Of a stretch of 64,000 nt of DNA, positions 18,252 to 28,170 are shown piece after piece. Location: assembly GCF_003050865.1 (NCBI RefSeq), contig NZ_QAOK01000005.1, positions 62,001-126,000 of the forward strand. The letters run 5' to 3'. The notes beneath the pieces were generated by a model. The model saw nothing but the letters and a program-made list of their open reading frames with translations. It was not told where the DNA came from and did not search any database. Each line of letters starts with the position of its first letter. Within the stretch, counting starts at the first letter, position 1. The translations under genes and the position numbers were made by a program. The DNA is from Nitrosospira multiformis. GTDB taxonomy: Bacteria > Pseudomonadota > Gammaproteobacteria > Burkholderiales > Nitrosomonadaceae.

Positions 18252-20901
18252 CCCCCTTTTTACACCCAAATCGGTGGCCGTGTTTGGGGCAAGCAACAGT
18301 CCGGGCAAGGTGGGCTATGTAGTGTTTGAAAACATGTTGAAAAGCGGTTTTCAGGGCGCGCTCTACCCCATCAACCCGAAATATACCGAGGTACAGGGAA
18401 AACCAGCCTATTCCTCCATCAGCGTGATTCACGAGCCGGTTGAACTGGCGGTGATTGCAACGCCGCCCCAGACAGTGCCTGGGATTATCGAGAACTGTGG
18501 AAACGAGGGCGTGAAGGCCGCAGTCATCATCACTGCTGGGTTTCGCGAGGCTGGCGATGGCCTGGAGGAGCAATTGCTGGCCACCGCCCGAGCCCACGGA
18601 ATCCGCCTCATCGGCCCCAACTGCCTAGGCATCATGCGCCCCTCAATCGGGCTCAATGCCACGTTTTACAAGGGGGGAGCCAACAGCGGGAACATCGCGT
18701 TCGTCTCCCAGTCCGGCGCGCTCTGTACCGCCATTCTGGATTGGGCGCAAAACAACGACGTGGGCTTTTCAAGCATCGTTTCGATGGGGTCGTCGACCGA
18801 TGTCGATTTTGGTGAGATCCTCGATTATCTCGTGGCTGACTCCAGCACGCAAAGCATCCTGATGTACATAGAGGGTGTTCGCAACGCACGCCGATTTATG
18901 AGCGCCCTGAGGGCTGCGACACGGATAAAACCGGTCATCCTCGTCAAGGTGGGCCGCCACGCGGCGGGGGCAAAGGCGGCGCGCTCACATACCGCTGCAC
19001 TGGTGGGAGCCGATAATGTATTCAATGCGGCACTCAACCGGGTTGGCGCGGTGCGTGTGCAGACCGTTACCCAGCTCTTTACAGCAGCGAAAGCGTTATC
19101 GCTTAATTTCTGCCGATTCGGCAATCGGCTCGCCATTGTAACCAATGGGGGAGGTCCGGGCGTAATGGCGGCCGACCGGGCAGAAGACCTTGGCCTGGTG
19201 CTGGCGCCTCTTGGAGATGCCACGCTTCAATACCTTGATCAGCATCTGCCCCGGCATTGGTCACGCGGAAATCCGGTCGACATTATCGGCGATGCCGGAG
19301 CGGATCGTTACCATCACGCCGTGAAAGCCTGCCTCGAAGACGGAAACGTGGACGGGGTGCTGGCCATACTCACCCCCCAGGCCATGACGGCGCCACTCGA
19401 ATCGGCACAGGCGCTGATAGCGCTTTCGGCCGCGCACTGCAAGCCACTGCTGGCCTGCTGGATGGGCGAAGCACAAGTTGCCTCGGCGCGAGAGGCCTTC
19501 GCCCAGGCCCGTATCCCCTACTTTCGTACCCCCGAGCCCGCGGTTGAGGTTTTTTCTCATCTCTCGGCCTATTACCGCAACCAGCAATTGCTGGGGCAAA
19601 TGCCCGGCCCGCTTTCGCATTATCTCGAACCCAACGTGGAAAGCGCCCGGCTGATTATCGAAGGGGCCATGCAGGAACAGCGGACAATATTGACGGCAAT
19701 GGAATCCAAGGCGGTTCTGGCGGCATTCCATATTCCCGTCGCCCCGACGATGCTCGCCCGCTCGCCGGCCGAGGCACTTCTCATCGCGCAGCAGTTGGGA
19801 TTTCCAGTAGCAATGAAAATCAACTCACGCGATATCACTCATAAGACCGACGTCGGCGGCGTGCTGCTCAACCTGAAAAATGCCCACGAAGTGCGTGCCG
19901 CGTATCAGGATATGCTGGATACCGTGCGGGGGAAACGCCCTGAGGCACATCTGGATGGGGTTTCCATCGAACCCATGATCCGCAAGGCCAATGGCCGGGA
20001 ATTGATGATCGGGGTTACCAGCGATCCGGCGTTCGGACCTGTCATCACGTTCGGTTCGGGCGGCACCGACGTCGAGGTAAAGAGCACTCCTGCCGTTGCC
20101 CTGCCGCCGCTAAACAAATTTCTGTCAGGGGAGCTGATAAGGGAAGCCAACATTGCTCGCCTGCTGGTGGCTTTCCGGCAAATGCCACCAGTCAACCTTG
20201 AAGCGCTGGAAGACATACTTTTACGAGTCTCGGAAATGGTGTGCGAACTGCCCTTCCTCAGGGAAATGGACATCAACCCACTCATCCTCGATGAGGCAGG
20301 CGCCTTGGCCGCAGACGCCCGCATCGTCGTGGAATACCGGCAACCCAGCGCTGACCGCTATGCGCACATGGCCATAGCCCCCTATCCGGCCCACCTTGTT
20401 AGCCATTGGCAGCTTTCTGATGGAACCGACATCATCATTCGTCCGATCCGCCCGGAAGATGCCGAACTGGACCAGCGATTTATTCGGGGACTATCGAAGG
20501 AATCCCGGTATTTCCGCTTCATGCAGGCAATGCAGGAGTTGCCGGAAACGCTGCTGGCATCGCTCACCCAGATCGACTATGGCCGGGAGATGGCGCTCAT
20601 CGCCGTTACCCAGGATAAAGGCCACGAAGCCGCCCTGGGTGTTGCCCGCTATGTCATCAATCCAGATGGAAATTCCTGCAATTTCGCGTTGGCTGTGGCC
20701 GACAGCATTGCTGGAAAAGGATTGGGAGGGAAATTGATGGTTTCCCTGATGGCTGCTGCCCGTGAGCAGGGGCTGAAAGAGATTGAAGGCAATGTGCTCA
20801 ACAACAATCACCGCATGCTCAAATTCATGAGTGACCTCGGTTTCGCCATCAAGCCCGACAAGGAGGACCACGGACTCATGAAAGTGAGCAGGCTGTTGTA
20901 G
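18232..20901 (+). CDS. ADP-forming acyl-CoA synthetase fused to GNAT acetyltransferase
   Basis: An 889-residue fusion. The first part is an NDP-forming acyl-CoA synthetase: a CoA-binding domain (SVAVFGASNSPGKVG), a ligase domain with SHTAAL near residue 250, and an ATP-grasp domain at about 480-700. The last 160 residues form a GNAT N-acetyltransferase (GKGLGGKLM is the acetyl-CoA loop). Proteins of this build include the Pat/YfiQ lysine acetyltransferases, which control acetyl-CoA synthetase, and true acyl-CoA synthetases. The candidate catalytic His in SHTA is kept here, so ligase activity is possible. The start overlaps hoxW by 20 bases, suggesting coupling to the hydrogenase operon. Confidence 0.85.
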   Translation: MSKHYLSPLFTPKSVAVFGASNSPGKVGYVVFENMLKSGFQGALYPINPKYTEVQGKPAYSSISVIHEPVELAVIATPPQTVPGIIENCGNEGVKAAVIITAGFREAGDGLEEQLLATARAHGIRLIGPNCLGIMRPSIGLNATFYKGGANSGNIAFVSQSGALCTAILDWAQNNDVGFSSIVSMGSSTDVDFGEILDYLVADSSTQSILMYIEGVRNARRFMSALRAATRIKPVILVKVGRHAAGAKAARSHTAALVGADNVFNAALNRVGAVRVQTVTQLFTAAKALSLNFCRFGNRLAIVTNGGGPGVMAADRAEDLGLVLAPLGDATLQYLDQHLPRHWSRGNPVDIIGDAGADRYHHAVKACLEDGNVDGVLAILTPQAMTAPLESAQALIALSAAHCKPLLACWMGEAQVASAREAFAQARIPYFRTPEPAVEVFSHLSAYYRNQQLLGQMPGPLSHYLEPNVESARLIIEGAMQEQRTILTAMESKAVLAAFHIPVAPTMLARSPAEALLIAQQLGFPVAMKINSRDITHKTDVGGVLLNLKNAHEVRAAYQDMLDTVRGKRPEAHLDGVSIEPMIRKANGRELMIGVTSDPAFGPVITFGSGGTDVEVKSTPAVALPPLNKFLSGELIREANIARLLVAFRQMPPVNLEALEDILLRVSEMVCELPFLREMDINPLILDEAGALAADARIVVEYRQPSADRYAHMAIAPYPAHLVSHWQLSDGTDIIIRPIRPEDAELDQRFIRGLSKESRYFRFMQAMQELPETLLASLTQIDYGREMALIAVTQDKGHEAALGVARYVINPDGNSCNFALAVADSIAGKGLGGKLMVSLMAAAREQGLKEIEGNVLNNNHRMLKFMSDLGFAIKPDKEDHGLMKVSRLL

Positions 20902-21076
20902 CGATGGTATCGTTATGCCGCCCGCCGCAAGGCTGCTTAAGCAAAAGCTGATTCAGCGCTATGGAAGAACATGCGTCCCTTGTAGCTTTTTTTTGCGGAG
21001 TGAAAGCCTGTTCCTGGCGTTTAGCGACAGTTCGAATCTGACATTGTTTGTCAAATCAAATCCAAGCCAATACATT

Positions 21077-21970
21077 TCAGAACAGCGGTACTACCAATAT
21101 GTCGCAGCTTGCCTCTTGTATCAAGCGCCTTGTTACACCGCCAAGCAGCGTCTCGTCCTGCCCGGACTGCCCCTGTTTGCCGATGACGATCAGATCGGGG
21201 TCAAGCACTTCCAGATTTTTACGGATTACAGCAGATGCAGGGCCCAATTCCATGATACTGGATAAGGTGGCCTTCGGCGCTCCCAATTCGGAGATAAATT
21301 GCTCCATCTCCTTTTTCTTTTGTGCTTGAACTTCGCTCTCGTAAATCTGAACCAGATCATCGTCTACACCAGCGGATTCCAGGCTGGCTTTGAATGGCAC
21401 CTCAAACGCGTGTAGAGCAGTAATGCTTGCATGCGGAGCAATATTCATGGCAAATTCCGTTGCCTGCCCGGAAAATTCGGAGAAATCCACAGGGATCAGC
21501 ACTTTCCGGTACGGTACCTGAGGCTCGCGTTTGACGATCAGCACCGGACGGGCAAGCTTGCGCAGCACCCTGTCGACGGTAGAGCCGACAAACAACTCTC
21601 GCACCAACCCGCCGCCATGAGCGCCGAGCACCACAAGGTCGGCATTCAGGAACTCGGCATAGCGGACAATTTCGGTATAAGGACGTCCTACATTCAGTGT
21701 CGTGGCCGACACCGGAATCTGATATTTTTCGGAAAGTGTGCGTTCAATTTCGGTTAATTGCTTACGCGACAGCTCCATCAATCGACGCTCGGTTTCCAGC
21801 GGCGTCTTCATTAGATGACGTAGCGTTTCAATGGCAAGGTTATCTATGACATGTATCAAATCAACAGACTCGCTCCCTGATTCATGCGCCAGCAAGGCGG
21901 CTCGTGCTGCGGCCCAACTTGCAAGCGGAGACATGTCAGTACCAACCACTATTCGCTTTATAGACAACAT
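21077..21970 (-). CDS. universal stress protein with two UspA domains
   Basis: Two tandem UspA domains in about 297 residues. The first starts IKRIVVGTDMSPLAS and the second KVLIPVDFSEFS near residue 155. Each ends in an ATP-binding-like loop (VLGAHGGGLVRELFVGSTV and VIGKQGQSGQDETLLGGVT). Such proteins accumulate under starvation or oxygen limitation. The ATG at 21970 is preferred because AAGGA lies ten bases before it; an ATG six codons earlier has none. It is the last gene of a minus-strand stress block and faces the acyl-CoA synthetase gene tail to tail. Confidence 0.88.
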   Translation of the reverse strand: MLSIKRIVVGTDMSPLASWAAARAALLAHESGSESVDLIHVIDNLAIETLRHLMKTPLETERRLMELSRKQLTEIERTLSEKYQIPVSATTLNVGRPYTEIVRYAEFLNADLVVLGAHGGGLVRELFVGSTVDRVLRKLARPVLIVKREPQVPYRKVLIPVDFSEFSGQATEFAMNIAPHASITALHAFEVPFKASLESAGVDDDLVQIYESEVQAQKKKEMEQFISELGAPKATLSSIMELGPASAVIRKNLEVLDPDLIVIGKQGQSGQDETLLGGVTRRLIQEASCDILVVPLF

Positions 21971-22006
21971 AAAATAGTTTTCCTTCATAACCGATGTCGG
22001 AGCACG

Positions 22007-23680
22007 TTAACTCACATAAAAATTCCGCATCATGCCCAGGTCTTCATGCTCCAGATTGTGGCAGTGATAGAGAAACAATCCCGTATAGTCCTCGAAGGGT
22101 TTGATAACGTCAATTTCCTCGTTCGGCATGACCAACACAGTATCTTTCCATCCGCTATTAATGAAACCGTCACGGACGGTGGCATAACTATCCATATTCC
22201 CATCTTTCAGCTTGCGTGAAATGATGCGAAACTGCTGACCGTGCATATGGATGGGATGCGGCAACATCATCATGCCCATGCCCCCCCTCATTCCCCCCAT
22301 TCTTCCTCCCATCGGGCCCCTCCCACCCATTCCACTCCCCATGGACCCATGCTCGTTGGTTATGCGGACCTTCTGGATGGTATTGACCGGGATTCGTTCG
22401 ATATCCATCACTTCATCCATTTCGAAAGACGCGCTGTTCAAGAGGGGTGACATATGCTCCATGGAGGCGGCGATTGGAACAGGCCGGCCGGGATTGGCAA
22501 CATCTTTCTCCGTCAGATTCCGCATTTTCACCAGTCTTTTCGGCAGCTCAGGCGACTCGCCGATTTTCTCAACAATATGGAATCTGACGATCGGAAAATC
22601 TTTACCTTGGGGCAGCCTTCCTGTTCCCATGCCCATGCCACCTCTGCCACCCATTCTCCCGCGGCCCATGCCACCATGCATCTCCATGCCGCCACCCATC
22701 CCCATTCCCATCTGGGGAAAGTCGTACTCGAGGCTCCGGAGCATCAAATCCGTTCCAGGTTTGCGGCCGCTGAAATCCACCCAAAGCTCGACCCGCTCCG
22801 CGGGTGCCAGCATGATGTATGGAAACGTTTGCGGGTCTTCCAGCAATCCTCCATCGGTGCCGATCGCTGTCAGGGGCGTACCGTCCTCCCACCCCAGCTT
22901 GTATATGCGCGAGTTGGAGCCATTGAAAACGCGTATCCGATAGGCACGGGTTTTTACGGGAATAATGGCATCTGCCCGGCCATTGACCAGAATGGTGTCC
23001 CCAAGAAAGCCGGTCATCCGCTCATGCATTCCAAAAATGTATTGCAACTGGTTCCCCGCAGTAAAGCGGCGGTCCTGGATGGTCAGCGGAAGATCGTACT
23101 CCCCATCAGGCAAATCCAGCTTCCGCTCCTGCTCGTCCCTTATGGTGATCAATCCCGCCTGGCCGCGATAGACTTGGGGTCCCGTCATTTCGTGGGGATG
23201 AGCGTGATACCAGTTTGTGCCTGCCGGGTTCTTTACTTCAAACTCATACACGTACCTTTCACCCGGCTCTATCGCGTACATGGGATGACCATCCATTTTC
23301 TGGGGCACGTGCATGCCATGCCAATGCATGATGGACGGCTCGGGCAACTTGTTGTAATAAAAAATGCGCACCTTTTGCCCCTGGACAAGATTCATGATGG
23401 GTCCCAGATAACCCGGGGCGCTTTTCAACAGGGCCGCTTGAGGCCCTTTCAATACTTTCCCGTCGTATCTGAAAACACTCGTGCTGGGCCCCGGTAGTAT
23501 CGGGACCTCGGCTAATTGGGCGACAAACTCGATTTCCACATCGGGCTTGAAATTCGGATCGGGTTTAGCGTTCAACATTCGTCTGTCTTGAGCTAACCCA
23601 AAACCAGGAAATGCCGCAGCCGCAGTGCCAGCCAATAGATACTGCAAGAATTGTCGCCGCTTACGATCGTAATCTTTCAT
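22007..23680 (-). CDS. multicopper oxidase with Met/Gly-rich inserts (CueO/CopA-like)
   Basis: A 557-residue exported three-domain multicopper oxidase. The N terminus has a Tat-type signal (RRQFLQYLLAGTAAAAF). All four copper motifs are present: HWHGMH, WYHAHPH, HPIHMHG and YHCHNLEHEDLGM, the last with an axial Met at the type 1 site. Two long Met/Gly/Arg-rich inserts stand out, at about 22620-22715 and 22260-22345, the second just before the HPIHMHG motif. Similar inserts in CueO and CopA bind Cu(I). The likely role is periplasmic Cu(I) or metal oxidation and copper tolerance. AAGGG precedes the ATG. Confidence 0.9.
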   Translation of the reverse strand: MKDYDRKRRQFLQYLLAGTAAAAFPGFGLAQDRRMLNAKPDPNFKPDVEIEFVAQLAEVPILPGPSTSVFRYDGKVLKGPQAALLKSAPGYLGPIMNLVQGQKVRIFYYNKLPEPSIMHWHGMHVPQKMDGHPMYAIEPGERYVYEFEVKNPAGTNWYHAHPHEMTGPQVYRGQAGLITIRDEQERKLDLPDGEYDLPLTIQDRRFTAGNQLQYIFGMHERMTGFLGDTILVNGRADAIIPVKTRAYRIRVFNGSNSRIYKLGWEDGTPLTAIGTDGGLLEDPQTFPYIMLAPAERVELWVDFSGRKPGTDLMLRSLEYDFPQMGMGMGGGMEMHGGMGRGRMGGRGGMGMGTGRLPQGKDFPIVRFHIVEKIGESPELPKRLVKMRNLTEKDVANPGRPVPIAASMEHMSPLLNSASFEMDEVMDIERIPVNTIQKVRITNEHGSMGSGMGGRGPMGGRMGGMRGGMGMMMLPHPIHMHGQQFRIISRKLKDGNMDSYATVRDGFINSGWKDTVLVMPNEEIDVIKPFEDYTGLFLYHCHNLEHEDLGMMRNFYVS

Positions 23681-23876
23681 GATTTATCCCTTTTTCCATG
23701 CTGCAACGGGTTTAGAACCTGGCACCAGGGCATGAGCATTCAGGATTGCTCCTTTGGCAGCGAGGGAGGGAGAAATGCAGTTAAGTCTTGTATCCTGTCT
23801 ACGATGAGACTTCCTTTCGCTACCTTGAATAACTGGAGTCGAGTGGGTCCGCTCATCTGCCGCTCCCGATAATGCA

Positions 23877-24242
23877 CTAATACTGCCACTTGAACTGCAT
23901 CTCATCTTTCACCGCTCTTACCCCTTGCACCTCTCGTGCAACTTCAATCACTTTTTCCATGACGAGAATGGAACTCACCCTACCCGTCAATCTGACATTG
24001 CCTTGACTCGTTTCAACCCCGATCTCCTCGTCTCTAAGCGAGGGTTCTTCGGAAATCGCGGTTTTCACCCTGGCGGTAATGGCTAAATCTGCATTTTCAT
24101 CCATATCGCGCCTGCCCGTCTTGCTGGCCATCTCCAGGTGCTCCTTTTCCTGTGCAGCCATCACGGAGCTAGCAGGAAGCCAAACAAGCAAGGCAGCAAA
24201 GAAGAACACGAGAAAACTGTTAATTGCATTCAGAAAAAGCAT
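23877..24242 (-). CDS. BON-domain periplasmic protein
   Basis: A 121-residue protein with a signal peptide (about residues 1-29, ending VMAA) and a single BON domain from about residue 52 to the end (ITARVKTAISEEPSL, then GNVRLTGRVSS). BON domains, as in OsmY, are thought to bind phospholipid membranes and occur in envelope-stress proteins. An AGGGATC precedes the ATG. It lies between the multicopper oxidase and a P-type ATPase on the same strand, consistent with a shared stress regulon. Confidence 0.82.
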   Translation of the reverse strand: MLFLNAINSFLVFFFAALLVWLPASSVMAAQEKEHLEMASKTGRRDMDENADLAITARVKTAISEEPSLRDEEIGVETSQGNVRLTGRVSSILVMEKVIEVAREVQGVRAVKDEMQFKWQY

Positions 24243-24302
24243 AAATGATCCCTGGAACTTGAACTTGGCAGGCAGTTAAATGGATCAGGCAGACAATTCA
24301 TT

Positions 24303-27083
24303 CTAGCCTCTGCCCGCGTTTGCAACAGGCATATATTTGCTCTGCTGCAGGCGTCTGACCACAAGCTTTTCAAATTCGGCCACTCCGAACACGAACAGTC
24401 CGGCACAGACTACCTTAAACCATTCCAGAAGGGTCAGGTCAGCCGAACCGAAAATATGTTGCATGACGGCAGCATGTGTAAACGCCAGCTGTAAGGGGAT
24501 GCAGACGGCAATTGCCAGAAGCGCATAACCATTGCCGGTGAGGCCTTCAAGGTTGATGACCGGATCAAGAATGTGGCGGCTGTTGATGAGATAGAACATC
24601 TCTGCGGCGACGATTGCATTGACCGCCATCGTGCGGGCCACTTCCAAACTCGTGCCGCTATCCAGTTCCCACAGGAAAAGGCCGAGCCCCCCGGTCATCA
24701 TGAGAACGGAAACCATGACGACTCGCCAGATAAAGAAGCCGGACAGCAAAGGCTCGCCGGGAGGCCGCGGGCGACGCGACATGATATTGCCCTCCGTCGG
24801 CTCAAAAGCCAGCGCCAGGCCCAGCGTACTGGATGTAACCATGTTGATCCACAACACCTGGGCAGGTGTGAGTGGCAACGTCAGCTCGAATACGATTGCT
24901 GCAAGGACCACGAGGGCTTCTCCCCCATTGGTGGGCAACATGAAGAGAATGAATTTCTTCAGGTTGTCGTACACCGCGCGGCCTTCGCGAACGGCAGTGA
25001 CAATCGTGGCAAAGTTGTCGTCAGCGAGTACCATGTCGGAGGCTTCCTTGGCCGCCTCCGTGCCTTTCATGCCCATCGCTACGCCCACATCGGCGCGCTT
25101 GAGAGCAGGGGCATCATTCACTCCGTCGCCTGTCATTGCCACGACCTGCCCGGCGTCATGCAGCGCCTCAATGAGACGCAACTTGTGCTCGGGGCTGGCA
25201 CGGGCAAAAATGTCTGCGTGCATGACCATGCCTCGCAGCGTCGCGTTATCCATTACGTCTATCTCGGGACCCGTGATAGCGGGCTTTCCTGCACCGATTG
25301 CCAGTTGCGCACCAATGGCGCGAGCCGTATCGACATGATCGCCGGTAATCATCTTCACGCGAATCCCGGCGCGATGGCATTCTTCCACGGCGACGATCGC
25401 TTCCTCTCGGGGGGGATCGATAATTCCGACCAGAGCAAGCAAACCGTAGCCCTTCTCCACATCCTCGAACCGTAATTGATGTGTGGCAGGAGCGGTACAC
25501 TTGCAGGCAATTGCAAGCACACGCAATCCCTGTGCCGCTGTTTCCGCAGCCATCCGGTTCCAGTAATCCGGGTCAAGCGGCACCAGGCTGTCGTGGCCGA
25601 ACTGATGGGAACAGATATCGAGGATACGCTCAGGCGCTCCCTTGGCGAACAACCAGGACTCCCCGTCAGGATCGAGGTGGTGCGTAGCCATAAAGCGGTA
25701 TTCAGATTCGAATGGAATGCAATCCATCCTCGGCCACGCGCCCAGTGCCGCGTCCTGGACGAAGCCTGCCTTGTGTCCCAGAACAAGCAGCGCTCCTTCA
25801 GTCGGATCCCCGTCAATCCGCCACAAACCTTCTTCCTCTTCTCGCAGGGAGGCGTCATTGCACAGCATGCCGGCTCGCAGCGCCATTGAAAGCACAGGGC
25901 GCTTGCTAGCCTCCATTACCTTGCCATCGACGCTGAAGTCGCCAAACGGAGCGTAGCCTATGCCACCAACATTGAATACATGGCTGGCACAAACTACCCG
26001 CTGCACCGTCATTTCATTGCGCGTCAGGGTTCCAGTCTTGTCCGAGCAGATGACTGTAACTGAGCCCAAGGTCTCGACCGCAGGCAGACGGCGGATGATC
26101 GCCTTGTGCCGCGCCATCCGTTGTACTCCGATCGCCAGGGTAACGGTCATGATCGCCGGCAATCCCTCGGGAATTGCAGAAGCAGCCAGCGCGACCACCA
26201 TCAGGAACATCTCCGTTGGGGGATGACCGCGAACAAGCGTGCCGAAAATGAATGTCGACCCCGCCACCCCAAGGATAACCACGGCCAGTCCTCGCCCAAA
26301 ACGGTTGATCTGGCGGAGCAGTGGCGTATCGCGGCTCTCGATGCCTGCCAGCATCGTACTTATCCTGCCAAATTCGGTACTCTCTCCCGTGGCAACTACA
26401 ATCCCGGACGCTTGACCATAAACGACAAAAGTGCCCGAGTACGCCATACTGTAGCGATCGCCCAAGGGCGCATCCTCCGCCACCGGTTCCACGCGTTTTT
26501 CCACCGGCACCGATTCGCCGGTCAGTGCGGCTTCCTCGATCCTAAATTCCCGCGCACTCAGCAAACGCACGTCCGCCGGAACCCTATCACCGGAAGAAAG
26601 CGCGACGACATCTCCCGGCACCAGTTCGGCCGCATCAATCTGTCGCCGGATTCCACCCCGAATCACGGTGGCATGTGGCGAAAGCATGGAGCGTATGGAG
26701 TCGAGAGCCTCTTCCGCCCTGCCTTCCTGAATGAAGCCGATGATCGCGTTGATCACTACTGCGCCCAGCAAGACGCCTGTATCCAACCAATGGTCAAGAA
26801 AAGCGGTGATGGCTGCCGCCCCTAGCATGACGTAGAGGAGAATGTTATGAAACTGCATCAGCAGACGCACCAGAGCGCTTCTGCGCTTCGGTGGCGCAAG
26901 ACGGTTGGGTCTGTATTGTTCGAGCCTGCGCCGGGCTTCGGCGTCAGTCAATCCCTCAGGTGCGGTTTCAAGCTTTTGCTGCACAAAAGCCGGCTCGAGC
27001 GCGTGCCAGGGTTGCGGTGGGTATAGCTGCGCCTCAGGCTGAGGCTGATTATCCCCCTTTATCTGGGCAGAATCTCTTTGCAT
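24303..27083 (-). CDS. cation-transporting P-type ATPase (P2 type)
   Basis: A protein of about 926 residues with full P2-type (Ca2+/Na+-like) architecture: an N-terminal cation ATPase domain (HALEPAFVQQ), the actuator motif LTGESVP, phosphorylation motif DKTGTLT, hinge GDGVNDAPALKRADVG, and a C-terminal block of membrane helices. The substrate cannot be fixed from sequence. Bacterial relatives move Ca2+, Mn2+ or monovalent cations. ATG at 27083 is chosen; a TTG three codons earlier is possible. Flanking Usp genes resemble the hypoxia-linked Usp/ATPase clusters of other bacteria. Confidence 0.88.
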   Translation of the reverse strand: MQRDSAQIKGDNQPQPEAQLYPPQPWHALEPAFVQQKLETAPEGLTDAEARRRLEQYRPNRLAPPKRRSALVRLLMQFHNILLYVMLGAAAITAFLDHWLDTGVLLGAVVINAIIGFIQEGRAEEALDSIRSMLSPHATVIRGGIRRQIDAAELVPGDVVALSSGDRVPADVRLLSAREFRIEEAALTGESVPVEKRVEPVAEDAPLGDRYSMAYSGTFVVYGQASGIVVATGESTEFGRISTMLAGIESRDTPLLRQINRFGRGLAVVILGVAGSTFIFGTLVRGHPPTEMFLMVVALAASAIPEGLPAIMTVTLAIGVQRMARHKAIIRRLPAVETLGSVTVICSDKTGTLTRNEMTVQRVVCASHVFNVGGIGYAPFGDFSVDGKVMEASKRPVLSMALRAGMLCNDASLREEEEGLWRIDGDPTEGALLVLGHKAGFVQDAALGAWPRMDCIPFESEYRFMATHHLDPDGESWLFAKGAPERILDICSHQFGHDSLVPLDPDYWNRMAAETAAQGLRVLAIACKCTAPATHQLRFEDVEKGYGLLALVGIIDPPREEAIVAVEECHRAGIRVKMITGDHVDTARAIGAQLAIGAGKPAITGPEIDVMDNATLRGMVMHADIFARASPEHKLRLIEALHDAGQVVAMTGDGVNDAPALKRADVGVAMGMKGTEAAKEASDMVLADDNFATIVTAVREGRAVYDNLKKFILFMLPTNGGEALVVLAAIVFELTLPLTPAQVLWINMVTSSTLGLALAFEPTEGNIMSRRPRPPGEPLLSGFFIWRVVMVSVLMMTGGLGLFLWELDSGTSLEVARTMAVNAIVAAEMFYLINSRHILDPVINLEGLTGNGYALLAIAVCIPLQLAFTHAAVMQHIFGSADLTLLEWFKVVCAGLFVFGVAEFEKLVVRRLQQSKYMPVANAGRG

Positions 27084-27131
27084 ACCGGACAATCTGCGGA
27101 AGGTCAGCTTTGATATTTCGGAGAATTCTGT

Positions 27132-28034
27132 TCAACGGCGAGGCCCGATTGTTATGAGCACATCGCACGAGGATTGCTCAAGAACATGCCGCGATACACT
27201 GCCCAGCAGCAGTTCCTCGAGACCGGATTTTCCATGTTTTCCCAAGACGATCAAGTCTGGCCTGGTTAGCTCTGCGTGATCACATATCACATGACCCGGA
27301 TAGCCAAAAACAACCTCGCGGGTAATTGCCCGATTATCCCCTTCCGGAATACCCGCAATAAACTGATTCAAATCGCGCCGGGCATCTTCTTCCGCTTTGA
27401 CATGGTAGTCGTGAACGAGGTTGTTCCCAATGCCTGCCAACTGCATTTGCTCCTCCAGTACGACATCAAATACGTGTAGAAAATCGATTTTTGCCTCCGG
27501 TGCAATCTTCAGCGCCATCTGTACCGCACTTCTGGAGTTTTCGGAAAAATCAACTGGAACCAGCACTCGTCGATAGGATGTTATCGCTTCCTTCTTTATT
27601 ACCAGCAAAGGAGTTTTAATCATCCGCGCCACCTTATCGGCTGTGTTGCCGAGAAAAATAGAAGTTAAAAAATGACCTCCATGCTCGCCAATAACCGTTA
27701 AATCCGCAGGCAACTCATCTGCTCTTGCAACAATCTCTTTCTCAGGTCTCCCAAACCTGACCGTTCTGGTACAGCGGATACCATGGTTATCCTGCAGATG
27801 CGCAGAGATCAGTCCTAACTCGCGTATCGCCCGCTCGACGAGAACCACCTCGGCTGCCCCAGGCGTACTCTTGAGAACAAGCGCCAGCGTGTCGGGCAAT
27901 CCTGCTTCTTTCACAGTCAACAAATCAATTGTGTCCGACTCCAGAAGAGCTGCCAGCATGCCCGCTCGCTTACCCGCCCAACGGGAGAACTGGGAAAAGT
28001 CAATTGCTACCAGAATACTTTTAATGTCACGCAT
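27132..28034 (-). CDS. universal stress protein with two UspA domains
   Basis: A second tandem UspA protein of about 300 residues. Domain one starts IKSILVAIDFSQFS and domain two RRVLVPVDFSENS. Nucleotide-loop motifs are VIGEHGGHFLTSIFLGNTA and VLGKHGKSGLEELLLGSVS. The ATG at 28034 begins the Usp fold directly. A longer frame to 28097 would add 21 residues of low-complexity sequence with no ribosome site. The gene sits between an ATPase and a zinc alcohol dehydrogenase, all on the minus strand. Confidence 0.87.
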   Translation of the reverse strand: MRDIKSILVAIDFSQFSRWAGKRAGMLAALLESDTIDLLTVKEAGLPDTLALVLKSTPGAAEVVLVERAIRELGLISAHLQDNHGIRCTRTVRFGRPEKEIVARADELPADLTVIGEHGGHFLTSIFLGNTADKVARMIKTPLLVIKKEAITSYRRVLVPVDFSENSRSAVQMALKIAPEAKIDFLHVFDVVLEEQMQLAGIGNNLVHDYHVKAEEDARRDLNQFIAGIPEGDNRAITREVVFGYPGHVICDHAELTRPDLIVLGKHGKSGLEELLLGSVSRHVLEQSSCDVLITIGPRR

Positions 28035-28170
28035 ACACCCAGATCGTACGCCAATTTGCTTCGTTCCAACCCTGATGGCTGGCAATAATCTTGCCACCCA
28101 TCATTGCCATTAAACTCTTCGCTGCTACACTTTTCTCATTCGATTTTTGCTGCCAAGCTCGTTCCCTGAC

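Noticed and set aside
21031-21045. GTTCGAATC, resembling a tRNA T-loop
   Set aside because: No acceptor stem, D-arm or anticodon arm can be drawn around it.
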